Shown here piece after piece: positions 1 through 10,020 of a stretch of 64,000 nucleotides of DNA. This DNA comes from Allium sativum. Lineage: Eukaryota > Streptophyta > Magnoliopsida > Asparagales > Amaryllidaceae. The notes below the pieces were generated by a model. The model did not search any database. It was not told where the DNA came from and saw only the letters and a list, made by a program, of their open reading frames with translations. The position numbers and the translations under genes are program-made. Location of the stretch: positions 802,325,160-802,389,159 of the forward strand of contig CM060919.1 of NCBI GenBank assembly GCA_030737875.1, in the 5' to 3' direction. Within the stretch, counting starts at the first letter, position 1. Each line of letters opens with the position of its first letter.

Positions 1-1192
1 GACTGCAGATGTAGCTATGCAGTCAGAATGCTATGATGCGGTGACACCAGGGCGGTTTGGTGGTTTCCTCACGAAGAGGCAGAGTGTCACGACACATAAG
101 GATAGTAGACCGTCGGATACCGTCATCGACAGCCAATGGGATGCTAAAAGACAAGAGCCAAACCCAAGATAACATTCACCCTTCGCTATCGGCGTTAGGG
201 GTAGAGGGGAGACGCCAAATGGATGTTTAGATTGTTTGTTATTAGGGGAAGTCGCTTAGCTCTTGTAGTCTTTACTAGTTGAGGGAGAGGCTGAGGTGGG
301 GCCATAGCCATTGTGAAAACAGACCCTAGGTATATCTGTATATAGAGGCTCTTTATAGATAGGTCGGTATAGATATGGAAAAGCTCACGACCGAGTTTCG
401 TATTTCTTGTATCGCCCTGCCATGGAACTCGGTGCACATTAGAGGACGTGCGATTAAGGCATCGAGCTACAATTGAAGATATGTATGGTGGACAGTCTAG
501 ACACATACATGTCAGCACTGGGTGGTGTATTGTAGGCTTGAGGGCATTACGCCGGTATAAATTCAGATTCGAACAAAGGTGGTTGTCTGTACGTTTGCGT
601 AGCATAATAATGACAGATATATGCATAACGTAATATTGTTATCCGTACGTCACTATGGCGTAGGAAGAGGGACTGCGTATATTTCTATGGTGTTATGGCG
701 GAGACCGTGCGAGTGGGATACCATGGGGTGTACCTCAATGTTGGGGTAGTTACATATACACTATATTAGGTTAATCCACTGGGAAGTAAATGGGTATGAC
801 GTGTGTGTAAGCCTTGAGTGCTGATAACCCAAGTAGCCTAATAAATAAGATAACATGATTGAGAAATATATGTAAGATTATTCAAAGTGTATAGTTTAAA
901 TCCAGTCACCAGAACTTGTGTTCTGACCCCCTCCTCATAACATACTCGCAGGTTAGATTTGTGGCAGGGACACGATAGCCTTGGATACTGGTTAGGCTGT
1001 AATATTAATACGGTAAGGCTATATTCTGACTATATTATGTTTTATCCATTCCGCTGTGAGATAGTTCCAGAGCTCTAACATGTTTTATGTCTCTGCCTTT
1101 TCTGCAGGATACCAGAGCAAACCAATCTGAGTTTTGATAGATTGGTATCTTGAAAGAAAAAAAATCGGTCTATCAAAATTGGGGTTGTCACA
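1..1192. other. Unassigned sequence, possibly the right part of an LTR
   Basis: I recognise no gene here. A 143-codon minus-strand ORF (195-626) has no motif or composition that supports coding. The block ends at 1192 with GGGGTTGTCACA, exactly where pol similarity of element A begins. A pyrimidine tract ending in CAG lies at 1090-1107, resembling the tract near the ends of the other LTRs in the window. I infer that this may be the right part of an LTR inserted in element A, but its left end is outside the window and no target duplication can be checked. Confidence 0.3.
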
Positions 1193-2740
1193 ATAACTAC
1201 CAACATTTCTTGGACTGTGGTGAACTTTTTGATAAAATTAGAAAGACGATGTATCGCTGGGATTGCAGTCCAGAACTTGTGGAGGGAAGGTAGTTAGACT
1301 TTTGACTCGCCTCGATAATACCCTCGAAATCTCGTGTAACCCTAAGGGTTCTGCCATGCTTAGTTACCTAGAATCGCTTGATGCATCTGTTGATAATTTG
1401 TGATCCGTTAGAGTAGTCCATGAGTACACAGATGTTTTTTTAGGTTAGGGGTTTGCCCCCTAAAACGCGAGATAGAATTCCGCATATATCTAGTTGACAA
1501 TGCAAAGCCAGTTGCATTACTGTATGACACATGACTCCAAGGAAAAGGAAGGGCTCAGTAAACAAGTAAAATAATTACTTGAGAAAGGGTTCATAAGGCG
1601 AAGTATTTCTGAGTGGAGTGCTCCAGTTGTTTTTGCTACAAAGGCAGATGGTTCACTTCGCTTGTGCATAGATGATATTTTAGTTTTCTCTAAGAGTGTG
1701 GAAGAACATGCTTTGCATCTAAGGGAAGTCTCGGATACTCTCCAAGCGCATCAGCTTAAGGCTAGGTTCTCCAAATATCATTTTTGGACGGAAGAAGTAA
1801 GGTTTCTAAGACATGTAATATCCAAGGAAGGGATAACGGTAGATCCCACAAAAGTAGTTGCGGTGCAAGACTGAAAGGTCCCAAGGAATGCAAAAGAAGT
1901 AAGAAGCTTTCTTGGACTAGAGGGTTAATATAAGAAGTTCATTAAGAACTTTGCGAAGGTGTTAGCCCCACTTACTAGATTAACGAAGAAGAATCTAACC
2001 TTTTCTCGGGATGTTGATATTGATACTGCTTTCCAACGATTGAAGAGGGGTCTTACAACGGCCCCAGTTTTGACTTTTACCTTACGGTAGTAAAAGGTTT
2101 ACGGTATACACAGATGCATGCGGCACGGGACTAGGCGCCATTTTGATGTGAAAAGGAAGGATAAGGTCATAGCAGATGCCTTAAGAAGAAAAAGGTTGAC
2201 TTCAAGTCCCCTTTAGGTGGAAAGGAAAAGTTCAGAATACATTTCAACCTTCGATTTTAAAACCTTCGGTTAAATTAGTAGTTGGCATCGCTAGGAGTAA
2301 GAACTACACTTTTGGATCAAATAGGGACTTCATAAAGAAAAGACTCTCAGATAGTTGATGCAATGGATAAGTTAAGAAGAGACCTCTAATCACCTTAATA
2401 AATACACTTGGTAGCATGGTTAGCATCTGTTTATTTTCAAGAAATAGTTCTTCTACATGGAATACCCTCTAGTGAATTTTAAAGAACTTTTGAGGAAATG
2501 TTAGCATGACACAACAGAAGTTGTAGTGCCGAGTATACTAGAAGGAGAAGAGGTGGAACGAGAGGCGATAGTGAAATGAGTTCCAACTCATATTTTGGAA
2601 ACAGAAATTAAGAATCTATGCAATCGTGAAGTTAAGACAGTCAGAGCACAATGGGGTGAAGCTCAAGAAGATGCGACTTAGAAGGCTGAAGACTAGACAC
2701 GTGCATCATACCCTTGAGGGTATATCCTTGATCTCTCTTT
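1193..2740 (+). pseudogene. Element A: decayed Ty3/gypsy pol remnant
   Basis: This is a relic of a chromovirus polyprotein. From about 1225 it matches, in broken frames, the end of the protease (before 1330), the protease-RT linker (1430-1540) and the start of reverse transcriptase (1560-1670). RT residues between the SLRLC motif and DDILVFSK are missing; the open stretch 1662-1874 covers DDILVFSK to VVAVQD. RNase H fragments follow to about 2160 (a [15 protein letters not shown] string), then a jump to the RNase H end (ADAL), scraps of integrase, and a chromodomain-like piece at 2520-2690. Stops, frameshifts and deletions are dense. Compared with element E most of RT, RNase H and integrase is lost. 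It cannot encode a working protein. Confidence 0.85.
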
Positions 2741-3322
2741 TTCTGTAAAGTTTATTTGCATGCTAGTCTTTATCTTTTAAGTATATCCTCTCGGTCCTAT
2801 CCTCGATCCTTAGGTAGAAGCCAATGGATGTAAACATGTGTTTGAGGCATGTTATGTTTGGTGGATGCAAGTGGTTGTACGTGTTTGCTAGTGGATGCAT
2901 ATACACACAAATTAGGCACTAGATCGGCTCCATCACTTCCATATTGCATATGCATGAGTGGATTTTTATATATATAGATTGAAATTTGATGTGTTGTCAT
3001 ATGGATGTTGCATTTGAATGTATGGTTGTGCACTCGTATAGAAATGATATGTTTCAATAGGGTTCTTTTGCATACATAATGGACGCATGGCACTATCATG
3101 AATTGCATTAAGGAGGTCAACTGAATTAGTAGACCGCCTGATTTTGCATTTGGGTAAGGACATACACACACACTATGCATATGATCATGAAAGCATTAGA
3201 AATCTTTTTAAGGACAATGGAAGCCTGTGATTGAATGTTTGAATAGATGGATGTTGGACGGTAGGATATACATTCTTCTTGACTTGAAGATTTCGAGGAC
3301 GAAATCCTTTAAGTAGGGGAAA
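2741..3322 (+). other. Element A: 3' untranslated block and polypurine tract
   Basis: About 580 nt between the chromodomain remnant and the 3' LTR. The same block occurs in elements B (14861-15499) and E (56743-57268). Shared landmarks are GCACTAGATCGGCTC near 2917, the run TTGCATATGCATGAGTG near 2943, and the closing GACTTGAAGATTTCG...GACGAAATCCTTTAAG. The polypurine tract (3311-3322, with two T interruptions) abuts the LTR and would prime plus-strand DNA synthesis. I see no conserved ORF; short ORFs at 2797-3180 are not shared with B or E. Confidence 0.75.
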
Positions 3323-3532
3323 TGTAACACCCTATTTTGAAAATGGGACATAAGAGATAATTAATTATTAAAAGAAGAATTAGATCAAATGAGTTACCCA
3401 TTGCATTCGTCTCGGAATTCTGCTTGAGATAGGGTCCGAGTTTGCATAAAACGGATATCGTATGAAGGAGATATGGACGAACGAAGTTAGGCAGAAAAAC
3501 CGCAAATAAGCCAGAATACACTAGCGCAATTG

Positions 3533-3612
3533 TGAAGTGCGCCAGTACAAAAATGCACTGGCTTACTTGGGAAGTGCGCCAGTACAAAAATGCACTGGCA
3601 CACCTGCCAAGT
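3533..3612 (+). repeat. LTR A: duplicated U3 hairpin GCCAGT/ACTGGC
   Basis: Two direct copies of GAAGTGCGCCAGTACAAAAA followed by TGCACTGGC lie about 36 nt apart. Each can fold as GCCAGT...ACTGGC with a short A-rich loop. They sit about 160-230 nt upstream of the TATA box, the usual place for LTR enhancer repeats. Function is inferred from position only. Confidence 0.6.
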
Positions 3613-3761
3613 GCGTCCATACAGAGGGCCGTCCAACACAGCATTCTGGAGTGTTATATGATGACGTGTCTTGTTCTGATTTGCTGGATGACCTGTTTTC
3701 GAGCTGTGTGACTCTGATGACTCCTTGGTTGATCTAAAGGCTAGAATTAATCCTAGACATC

Positions 3762-3769
3762 TATATATA
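3762..3769 (+). promoter_or_regulatory. LTR A: TATA box
   Basis: TATATATA within CTATATATACG, followed about 30 nt later by C/A-rich sequence suited to a transcription start (CTAAACCCTAAC). The same arrangement occurs in LTR B (8673) and LTR E (56221, minus strand). Confidence 0.55.
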
Positions 3770-4112
3770 CGTGGGTAAACCTAAACCCTAACATCATAAC
3801 CCTAAAACTATGGTGCCGCCAAGATGTTCGTCTACAAGCTAGCCTAAGCCTCCATTCATCTACCCCAAACTAGAGAATCAAATTCAAACTAGGAATCAAT
3901 TAGAAGAATTAGAGAATCAAACGTCTACATCAAAGGATAGCTTTTCAAATTCAGAAATCAAATCCCAGAAATCAAGATCCGTCCTTTTTCTGTAAGTACA
4001 GTTATTGTTTAGATGTGAACACCTAATAAGAAATCATGACTGTAATAATTGAATCTAGAACTATGCCTAATTCTATTCATGCCTATCCTTTTGTCAATTC
4101 TGAATTGCCTAT

Positions 4113-4403
4113 GCCTATGAGACTATTGTGATTGATGTAACGACACCTATCGTGCCTATGAGACTATTGTGATTGATGTAATAACACCTATCGTGCCTAT
4201 GAGACTATTGTGATTGATGTAATGACACATATCGTGCCTATGAGACTATTATGATTGACATAATGAAACCTAACATGCCTATGAGACTGTTGGATTGACA
4301 AAATGGAACCTATCATGCCTATGGGACTGTTGTGATTGATTTATCATGTTGTACATCCTATACCTATGAGACTATTGGACTGACATAATTGAACCTACCA
4401 TGC
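4113..4403 (+). repeat. LTR A: 41-bp minisatellite, about 7 copies
   Basis: A unit beginning GCCTATGAGACTATTGTGAT recurs at 4113, 4154, 4195, 4236, 4277 and 4317, then degenerates to about 4403. Later copies are more diverged. It is unrelated in sequence to the 31-bp array in LTR B and the 49-bp array in LTR E. Confidence 0.85.
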
Positions 4404-4956
4404 TGTATATGCAAATTTCATGATAAATTATGTTCATACATGCTTACATGTTTAGATCCAAGCTAGTACCCATGTTTAAGGTCTATATAAGTTCATGCTT
4501 ATACAATTAGACCTATGCTAGTTCACATGTTAATTGGATCTAATTTAAATGCAAGATCACGTTCATGTACTTAATTAAGTTTATGTCGTTCTATCCCAAA
4601 TTTATACTACGCATGTTGATCTATATTGTTTATGCCTGTTGGAATATTACATGTCCCTTTCTTTTCCCTTTTGTTTATAAGTCAGGCTAATTTGCGAGCC
4701 TAACGTTCTATGTGAATTATGCAAACGAATAACGAAGGAGACGCTGGGGAAAAATATTAAACTGCATGCTATTGGCATAGATTGGCTCATAATCATGTAA
4801 ATGATTAGTAGCATGAAATGGTAGAATTTGTATACCTAGAATTATGGACATAATTTAGAGGGTAAATGGGGCATGACTTGAATTGACAACACTGGTGGAT
4901 AAGTTACATATAAACATAAATTTTAAATATGTAAATTAATTAAAAGATGAATATGT

Positions 4957-5160
4957 CTAACCCGAGGTTATATTGAGTTACGGTGTAAGACTACCCGGAA
5001 CCGCCCGGCACATCCAGCAACCGTAACAATATAGATCTAATGTGAGAGGTTAGCGTATTAAGCCCAAAAGCCCGAGGTTAGATTGAGCTGCGGTGTAAGA
5101 CTGCCCGGAATCGCCCGGCACATCCAGCAACCGCAACAATATAGATCTAATGTGAGAGAT
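4957..5160 (+). other. LTR A: tandem pair of conserved nested hairpins
   Basis: Two copies of a nested hairpin. Copy 1: outer CTAACC (4957-4962)/GGTTAG (5049-5054), middle TTATAT (4968-4973)/ATCTAA (5035-5040, one mismatch), inner GTTACGGT (4977-4984)/ACCGTAAC (5020-5027). Copy 2: middle TTAGAT (5078-5083)/ATCTAA (5145-5150), inner TGCGGT (5089-5094)/ACCGCA (5130-5135). The loop holds CCCGGAnCCGCCCGGC in both. LTRs B and E carry the same architecture with different but still complementary stems. Whether it acts as RNA or DNA is unknown. Confidence 0.75.
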
Positions 5161-5214
5161 TGGTGCTTTAATGAATGAATTAAAGCTAAGAAACAAGACA
5201 GGCTAAGAATGGTA

Positions 5215-5640
5215 GGGTTAAGTTAACACAAGAAGGCAACACTTAACCAATGTAATACGACAAGTGGCAGGGTTAAGTAATACGAGAGGGCAACACTTAA
5301 CTAATGTAACATGACAAGTAGTAACACAAGAGAGCAACACTTAACCAATGTAACATGACAAGTGGAAGGGTTAAGTAACACAAGAGGGCAACACTTAACC
5401 AATGTAACAAGACAAGTGGTAGGGTTAAGTTAACATTTAACCAATGAACGAGTGGGGTTAAGTTAATGGGAAATGCTTAACCAATTTAATATGATGAATG
5501 AACAGGGTTAAGTTAATAGGAAACACTTAACCAATTACAAGTGATAAATGAGAAGGGTTAATTTAATAAAGAACACTTAACCAACATGCATGACGTGTGG
5601 ATGGGTTAAGTTAACTTGAATGGATGGATAACACTTAGCC
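5215..5640 (+). repeat. LTR A: array of GGTTAAG/CTTAACC hairpins
   Basis: Roughly eight tandem units of about 45-55 bp, each with GGGTTAAGT followed 10-25 nt later by ACACTTAACCAA, so each unit can form a short hairpin. Spacers vary (AATACGAGAGGGC, AACACAAGAGGGC, TGGATGGATA) while the arms stay constant. Shorter versions of the array occur at the same relative place in LTR B (10040-10190) and LTR E (54725-54895, minus strand). Confidence 0.75.
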
Positions 5641-6876
5641 AATTTGGGAGGTATACGAATAGACCCTAAGAAACCCTAGTAACAGGGACCCATTTCAGCA
5701 GTAACCCACATGGATGTATCACAGTACCCTGAGCTAGGCAGGGTGGGGCACAATTATTGGACTTATTATAAGTGATCAAAATAGGGGCAGGTGGTGCAGC
5801 AGTGTAGTTCCGACGGAGTATGGGCGTGCACGTGCTCCGGCGTTGAAAAGCAGGCACTGGGCATCAATAATACACACTGTGCATCTAGAATTTGTGTCGG
5901 GTTGCTATCATAGGGATTGATACACCTTATGGTGGGACCATCACATGGTATCTACATGCAACAGAGGACCGACTGACACAGACACAAGGAAAATTAATAC
6001 AAGTAGGGAGCCGATCGATAGGGTAGTAAGGGTACATCTAACATCCTCATTGCAATTAGGCTGCTTGAGGTAAGATCCTCATACTAGATGTACACCTAAA
6101 GGCTACCACAATTGCGGGGTTGGGATCGCCTTGTTTTATAACACAGGATACTAGTTGGGACACTACTAGGGGATACAGATCCTTTTTCACAGGATACTAG
6201 TTGGGACACAAGTAGGGAATATGAATCGTTCATTAAAAGACACTAGTTAGAATGCTAGTTGGGTGGTGCAGAGAAAATGGGAAATCAGAGAAAGAACCGA
6301 AGCGCATTTAGTGTATCTTACCTTGTCATATCTAACGATCATAATTTGTTGTCTTGCTATGCTTATTATCATGGTTATGTCTGGTATTCAGTTTGTTCAT
6401 GTCATGATCCTTTTACCTGTTTACATGCTAAATAATCACTGGACTTACCAAACTTATGTCTAACCCATTTTCCTTCGCCTTCTTTTCTTCCGTTCCCTCC
6501 CCAAAGGTTCACAGGAGGGAATACTACCACTTTGCTCAGTTTTCTTCCCAAGCTCAATGACAGACGATGTATTGCTTTGGACTCTCTTTTCCACTGCTAT
6601 GGCTGGCTCATGCTTTATTGGGGAATATCATTGTCATTTTATGCTTCTTTATTTTGTTAAACAAGACAGATGCTTTGTTGTAATGGGTATTGGAAGACAG
6701 TCTTTGTACAAGCAATTTTATCAAACTGCTGTTTATCAATGAAGTAAAGTTTTATTTATTTTCCGCTATTTAAATTTTGTCTATTTTGTAATTTATCTTT
6801 TCTATACACTCATGACGCTCCACTGAAGTTAATGCATTCCTTTTGTGAGTGACCTTAACGGAGGTGGGGTGTTTCA

Positions 6877-8184
6877 TATGTTGCATGTAACAATAATGAT
6901 GGGACAGTGCGGATTACCGCTATGTTTTTTCCTCAAAAGGAACCAAACATTTATTAGGCTCACTATAGTTGTATTATAGATAATGTCTAGGGTGTAGAAT
7001 ATAAATCAATCAAATAGCTGGAATGGGACACTAGTTACATTCGACAATATATTAAGGTACAAACAAAACCCCTGAGGTACGTTCACATATTAGATTTTCC
7101 ATTGGAGACATCCCCATATAAACTGGAGAAACCTCCTAACAAGGGTCGGAAAGTACTTCCGAGCGTCATATATCTCTAGATAAAATATACCAATAAGGTA
7201 AGCACAACTAGCCCATGCACAAAAACATCGATGTGCACCATATGCAATCAAATATATCTAACTCCCGCGCGCAACACCTATAAGTATACTTTAGATATGG
7301 AGTCAACATACCCTGTCATGAGTTAGCTAAACCCTGAGTTGTGGTTCTAATCTTTTTTTTTGTCATTTCCGATGTCGCGGTTATGTTCGGCACTTTCCAC
7401 ACTAGTATTCATCACTCGAATAAAACAAAAATCCTGTAACATTCCAAATTTTTTAGCCTAATTTAATCTAAATTAATTCAAAAGATTTGAATTAATAATT
7501 TGTTTGCAAAAGATATGATAAGCTAAAATTGATATTAAGATTAAATTTTGTCAAATTTATAATGATTAATAAGTTTTTTTAGAAGAGGATATATATCAAA
7601 AAATGTCAAAACATGATTTTATAACTTATTGAGTTGAACATAAATTCAATTTGAGCTTTTGAAATTGATGTAATATAGTGGTTTAAACTATAAAATTATT
7701 TATTTTAAAGGGTAAGAAAAGTTACTTAAGAATATAAAATATATTGACAAAATGGAATTGCATGAAACTACCGCAGATGTCAACAACATTGGAACTGCGC
7801 AAGCAACCAATGAAGATAGGAAGGCTAACCCCTATGCAAACATTGCAGCTCCACTGGGATATAAGGCTCCTCCTCCTAGAAATGATAACAACGAACCAAT
7901 AATTCACACTCCAAACTCTACATCACATACAGGATATATTACGTGGAGTAAAAAGAGTGTGATGGGTGTTGGAAGCTTATTTGATAATGATTGATAGTTT
8001 TGGAAGGTGCTGCAATTTCACATGGCTATGTGCAGTAGTGTATTTCAAAATAACAAACCAATATATTAGACCTTTTGGTTTTAACATGTAATATGAACAT
8101 GTAGTTTAATATGTATTTTTGTCTGCTTGCTCCCTGTTCCATACGTGGAAGGAGACAACAATAACTATTAAGTAGTTCTGCTTA
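6877..8184. other. Unique AT-rich DNA between elements A and B
   Basis: Outside the 80-codon ORF at 7752-7994 I see no repeat or TE coding sequence. A string TGTAACATTCC at 7436 resembles a gypsy LTR start, but no matching end or internal sequence was found. The region may be older genomic DNA or an unrecognised TE. Confidence 0.4.
7752..7994 (+). CDS. Small hypothetical protein, 80 aa
   Basis: An ATG in good plant context (A at -3, G at +4: CAAAATGGAA) opens an 80-codon frame ending TGA. The product is hydrophilic, has no cysteine, signal peptide or membrane segment, and includes a proline patch (YKAPPPRND) and a C-terminal SKKSVMGVGSLFDND. Codon use looks protein-like and is less AT-rich than its flanks. 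I do not recognise the family. It could be a short gene, a last exon or chance. It overlaps a minus-strand ORF (7722-7907) with no better claim. Confidence 0.35.
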   Translation: MELHETTADVNNIGTAQATNEDRKANPYANIAAPLGYKAPPPRNDNNEPIIHTPNSTSHTGYITWSKKSVMGVGSLFDND

Positions 8185-8672
8185 GCACCTGTAACAACCC
8201 GTATTTTTAATAACCTATAATGATGTAAATCGAGGCAGAATTTAATTCTAAAATCTGAATCAAGGGAAACGGGCTATGCCATTGCGTTCGTCTCGGAAAA
8301 ATACGCGAAATAGAGTCCGAGTTTTCGAAAATCGGAGTCCGTATGACCCGATTAAGGCCCAACGAAGTTTTCTGAAAATTTCAAAGTAAAAACAGATTTC
8401 AAATTCAAATCTGAATTTGGAAATTGGGGTTATTGGGCCAGGCGGGAAAATTCCCGCCAGAACACCCCAAGTCGACAGCCCTGTTGACTTGGGAGTCGAC
8501 TTGGTTAGACCAAGTCGACAGCCCTGTCGACTGGGCTGTCGACTTGGCTCAGCCGGGCTGTTTAGCCTGGTGCACCATTTAGAGATTGTGTTGAGCTTGG
8601 GGGCCAGATTCGGTCTTGAGGGCTGAGATTGGAACTAGGGTTTAATCCTATGGCCTAAAACACTTGCCTAAT

Positions 8673-8681
8673 CTATAAATA
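8673..8681 (+). promoter_or_regulatory. LTR B: TATA box
   Basis: CTATAAATA followed by AGACCCTAACC, a typical plant TATA box with a C/A-rich start region about 30 nt downstream. The same box is in the 3' LTR near 15971. LTR E has a near-identical CTATAAATAAG on the minus strand. Confidence 0.6.
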
Positions 8682-9024
8682 AGACCCTAACCTACCCTAA
8701 ATCATCATTATTCATTCTAGCAACTAAACTATGGCAAAATCAATCCTCTCATGGCCTCCACTAAAATTCCTAAACAAATTTTTATGAGATTTTCCATGCA
8801 TACAAGTGTTTTTAAACTTGTATGATCATCATTAGCTTGCATTCAAGTCAAGTTTCTATATTTGCATCATAAAGAAAGAGTTTTGATCATTTTGGCTCAA
8901 GGGTTTTGCTTGCATTTTGGGTTTGTTTGGTTGCATAAGGGCTTTCTTATATTTGCTATACTCACTTGAGTCCTCATAAGCATTGTAAGCCCTATTCCTT
9001 TCATACTTAAACTCTAAAGTTAAA

Positions 9025-9275
9025 TGTATGATATGCAAGTTTGCCATAATATGCAAGTTTACTATGATGTGTTATGCAAGTTTACTATGATGTGATATGC
9101 AAGTTCAACAAGTTATGTTATGCAAGTTTGATATGCAAGTTGTCATATGATATGCAAGTTATGTTATGCAAGTTTGATATGCAAGTTGTCATATGATATG
9201 CAAGTTATGTTATGCAAGTTTGATATGCAAGTTGTCATATGATATGCAAGTTATGTTATGCAAGTTTGGGTTGAT
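9025..9275 (+). repeat. LTR B: ATGCAAGTT-rich tandem block
   Basis: The nonamer ATGCAAGTT recurs more than a dozen times, organised from about 9120 into 46-bp units (TGCAAGTTTGATATGCAAGT, then TGTCATATGATATGCAAGTT, then ATGTTA). The same block is in the 3' LTR at 16325-16570. It lies within the putative leader intron. Confidence 0.8.
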
Positions 9276-9815
9276 CATTTGGCTCATGTTATCATGTTAT
9301 GCAAGCTTATCTTGGGCTTATGAACATAAAGCTTCAAGCTTTATGCTAAAAGTTGCATTTTGGCAACATGTAAGTTATCATACCTCTTATGATAACTTGC
9401 ATGTGAGGCTAAATGCGAACTTATGGCCATTTCTACATGTCATTTAGCACCATGTATCACCAATATGCTAAGTTTGGTTTTATGCATGCTTTTGAGGCCT
9501 AATGCAAGTATATGAACATATGTACATTTCATATGCCACCATGTTGAACTTGTGGCTTCAACACTTTTATGTCATGATTATGCCAAGTTCCCTCTTTCTA
9601 TCCTTTATGCGCTATTGCGATATGTAAGCGATGGGATTGCATTTGGGGTTGGGTAAACTTAAAAGACATAAAAACATGAGCTTGGGAATTTACCTATTAA
9701 GTTAGGTCTACCCATTGGGAATTTACCTATTAAGTTAGGTCTACCCAATTGCTTGAAAACTTGTAATGTGTTTTGGAAACATGATGGACATGACACTTAG
9801 AAAAGATAAGTGTGA

Positions 9816-10020
9816 CCAACTCGAGGTTGGGTTGAGTTTGTAGCGTAAACCTACCCGGAACCGATCGGCTTAACTAGTTGCTACAAACAATAGGACCCAA
9901 TGTGAGAAGTTGGCCATGTTGTACCTTGGACCCGAGGTTAGACCAAGTTGTGGTGTAAAGCTACCCGGACCCGCCCGGCTTAACTAGTAACCACAACAAA
10001 GTCTAATGTGAGAGGTTAAG
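9816..10020 (+). other. LTR B: tandem pair of conserved nested hairpins
   Basis: Copy 1: outer CCAACT (9816-9821)/AGTTGG (9908-9913), middle TTGGGT (9827-9832)/ACCCAA (9895-9900), inner GTTTGTAGC (9836-9844)/GCTACAAAC (9880-9888), all perfect. Copy 2: middle TTAGAC (9938-9943)/GTCTAA (10001-10006), inner GTTGTGGT (9947-9954)/ACCACAAC (9990-9997), perfect. Loops carry CCCGGAACCGATCGGC and CCCGGACCCGCCCGGC. Stem sequences differ from LTR A but remain paired. The 3' LTR has the same pair at 17114-17318. Confidence 0.78.

Larger units (their letters stand above)
3992..6506 (+). other. LTR A: putative leader intron
   Basis: A good donor (CT|GTAAGTAC at 3992) lies about 220 nt after the TATA box. 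A long pyrimidine tract ending AAAG|GT (AG at 6505-6506) lies 370 nt before the LTR end. LTRs B and E have a similar tract and AG at nearly the same distance from their right ends. The span contains the minisatellite and all the hairpins. That it is spliced is an inference from signals; no transcript evidence is available here. Confidence 0.4.
3323..6876 (+). mobile_element. Element A: 3' LTR, 3.55 kb, Tekay/Del-like gypsy
   Basis: The LTR starts TGTAACACCC directly after the polypurine tract and ends at TGTTTCA (6876), one base off the TGTTACA end of elements B and E. It shares with LTR B the U3 string ATTGCxTTCGTCTCGGAA (3400-3418), a TATA box, a central hairpin block, the string TAGGGAGCCGATCGA (6004-6018) and a pyrimidine-AG near the right end. 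Most other sequence has diverged. No ORF in it looks real. The 5' LTR lies outside the window, so age cannot be judged. Confidence 0.85.

Noticed and set aside
195..626. 143-codon minus-strand ORF
   Set aside because: No recognisable domain, no codon bias and no support from context; likely chance.
7436..7450. TGTAACATTCC as an LTR start
   Set aside because: No matching TGTTACA end, target duplication or internal sequence was found before 8190.
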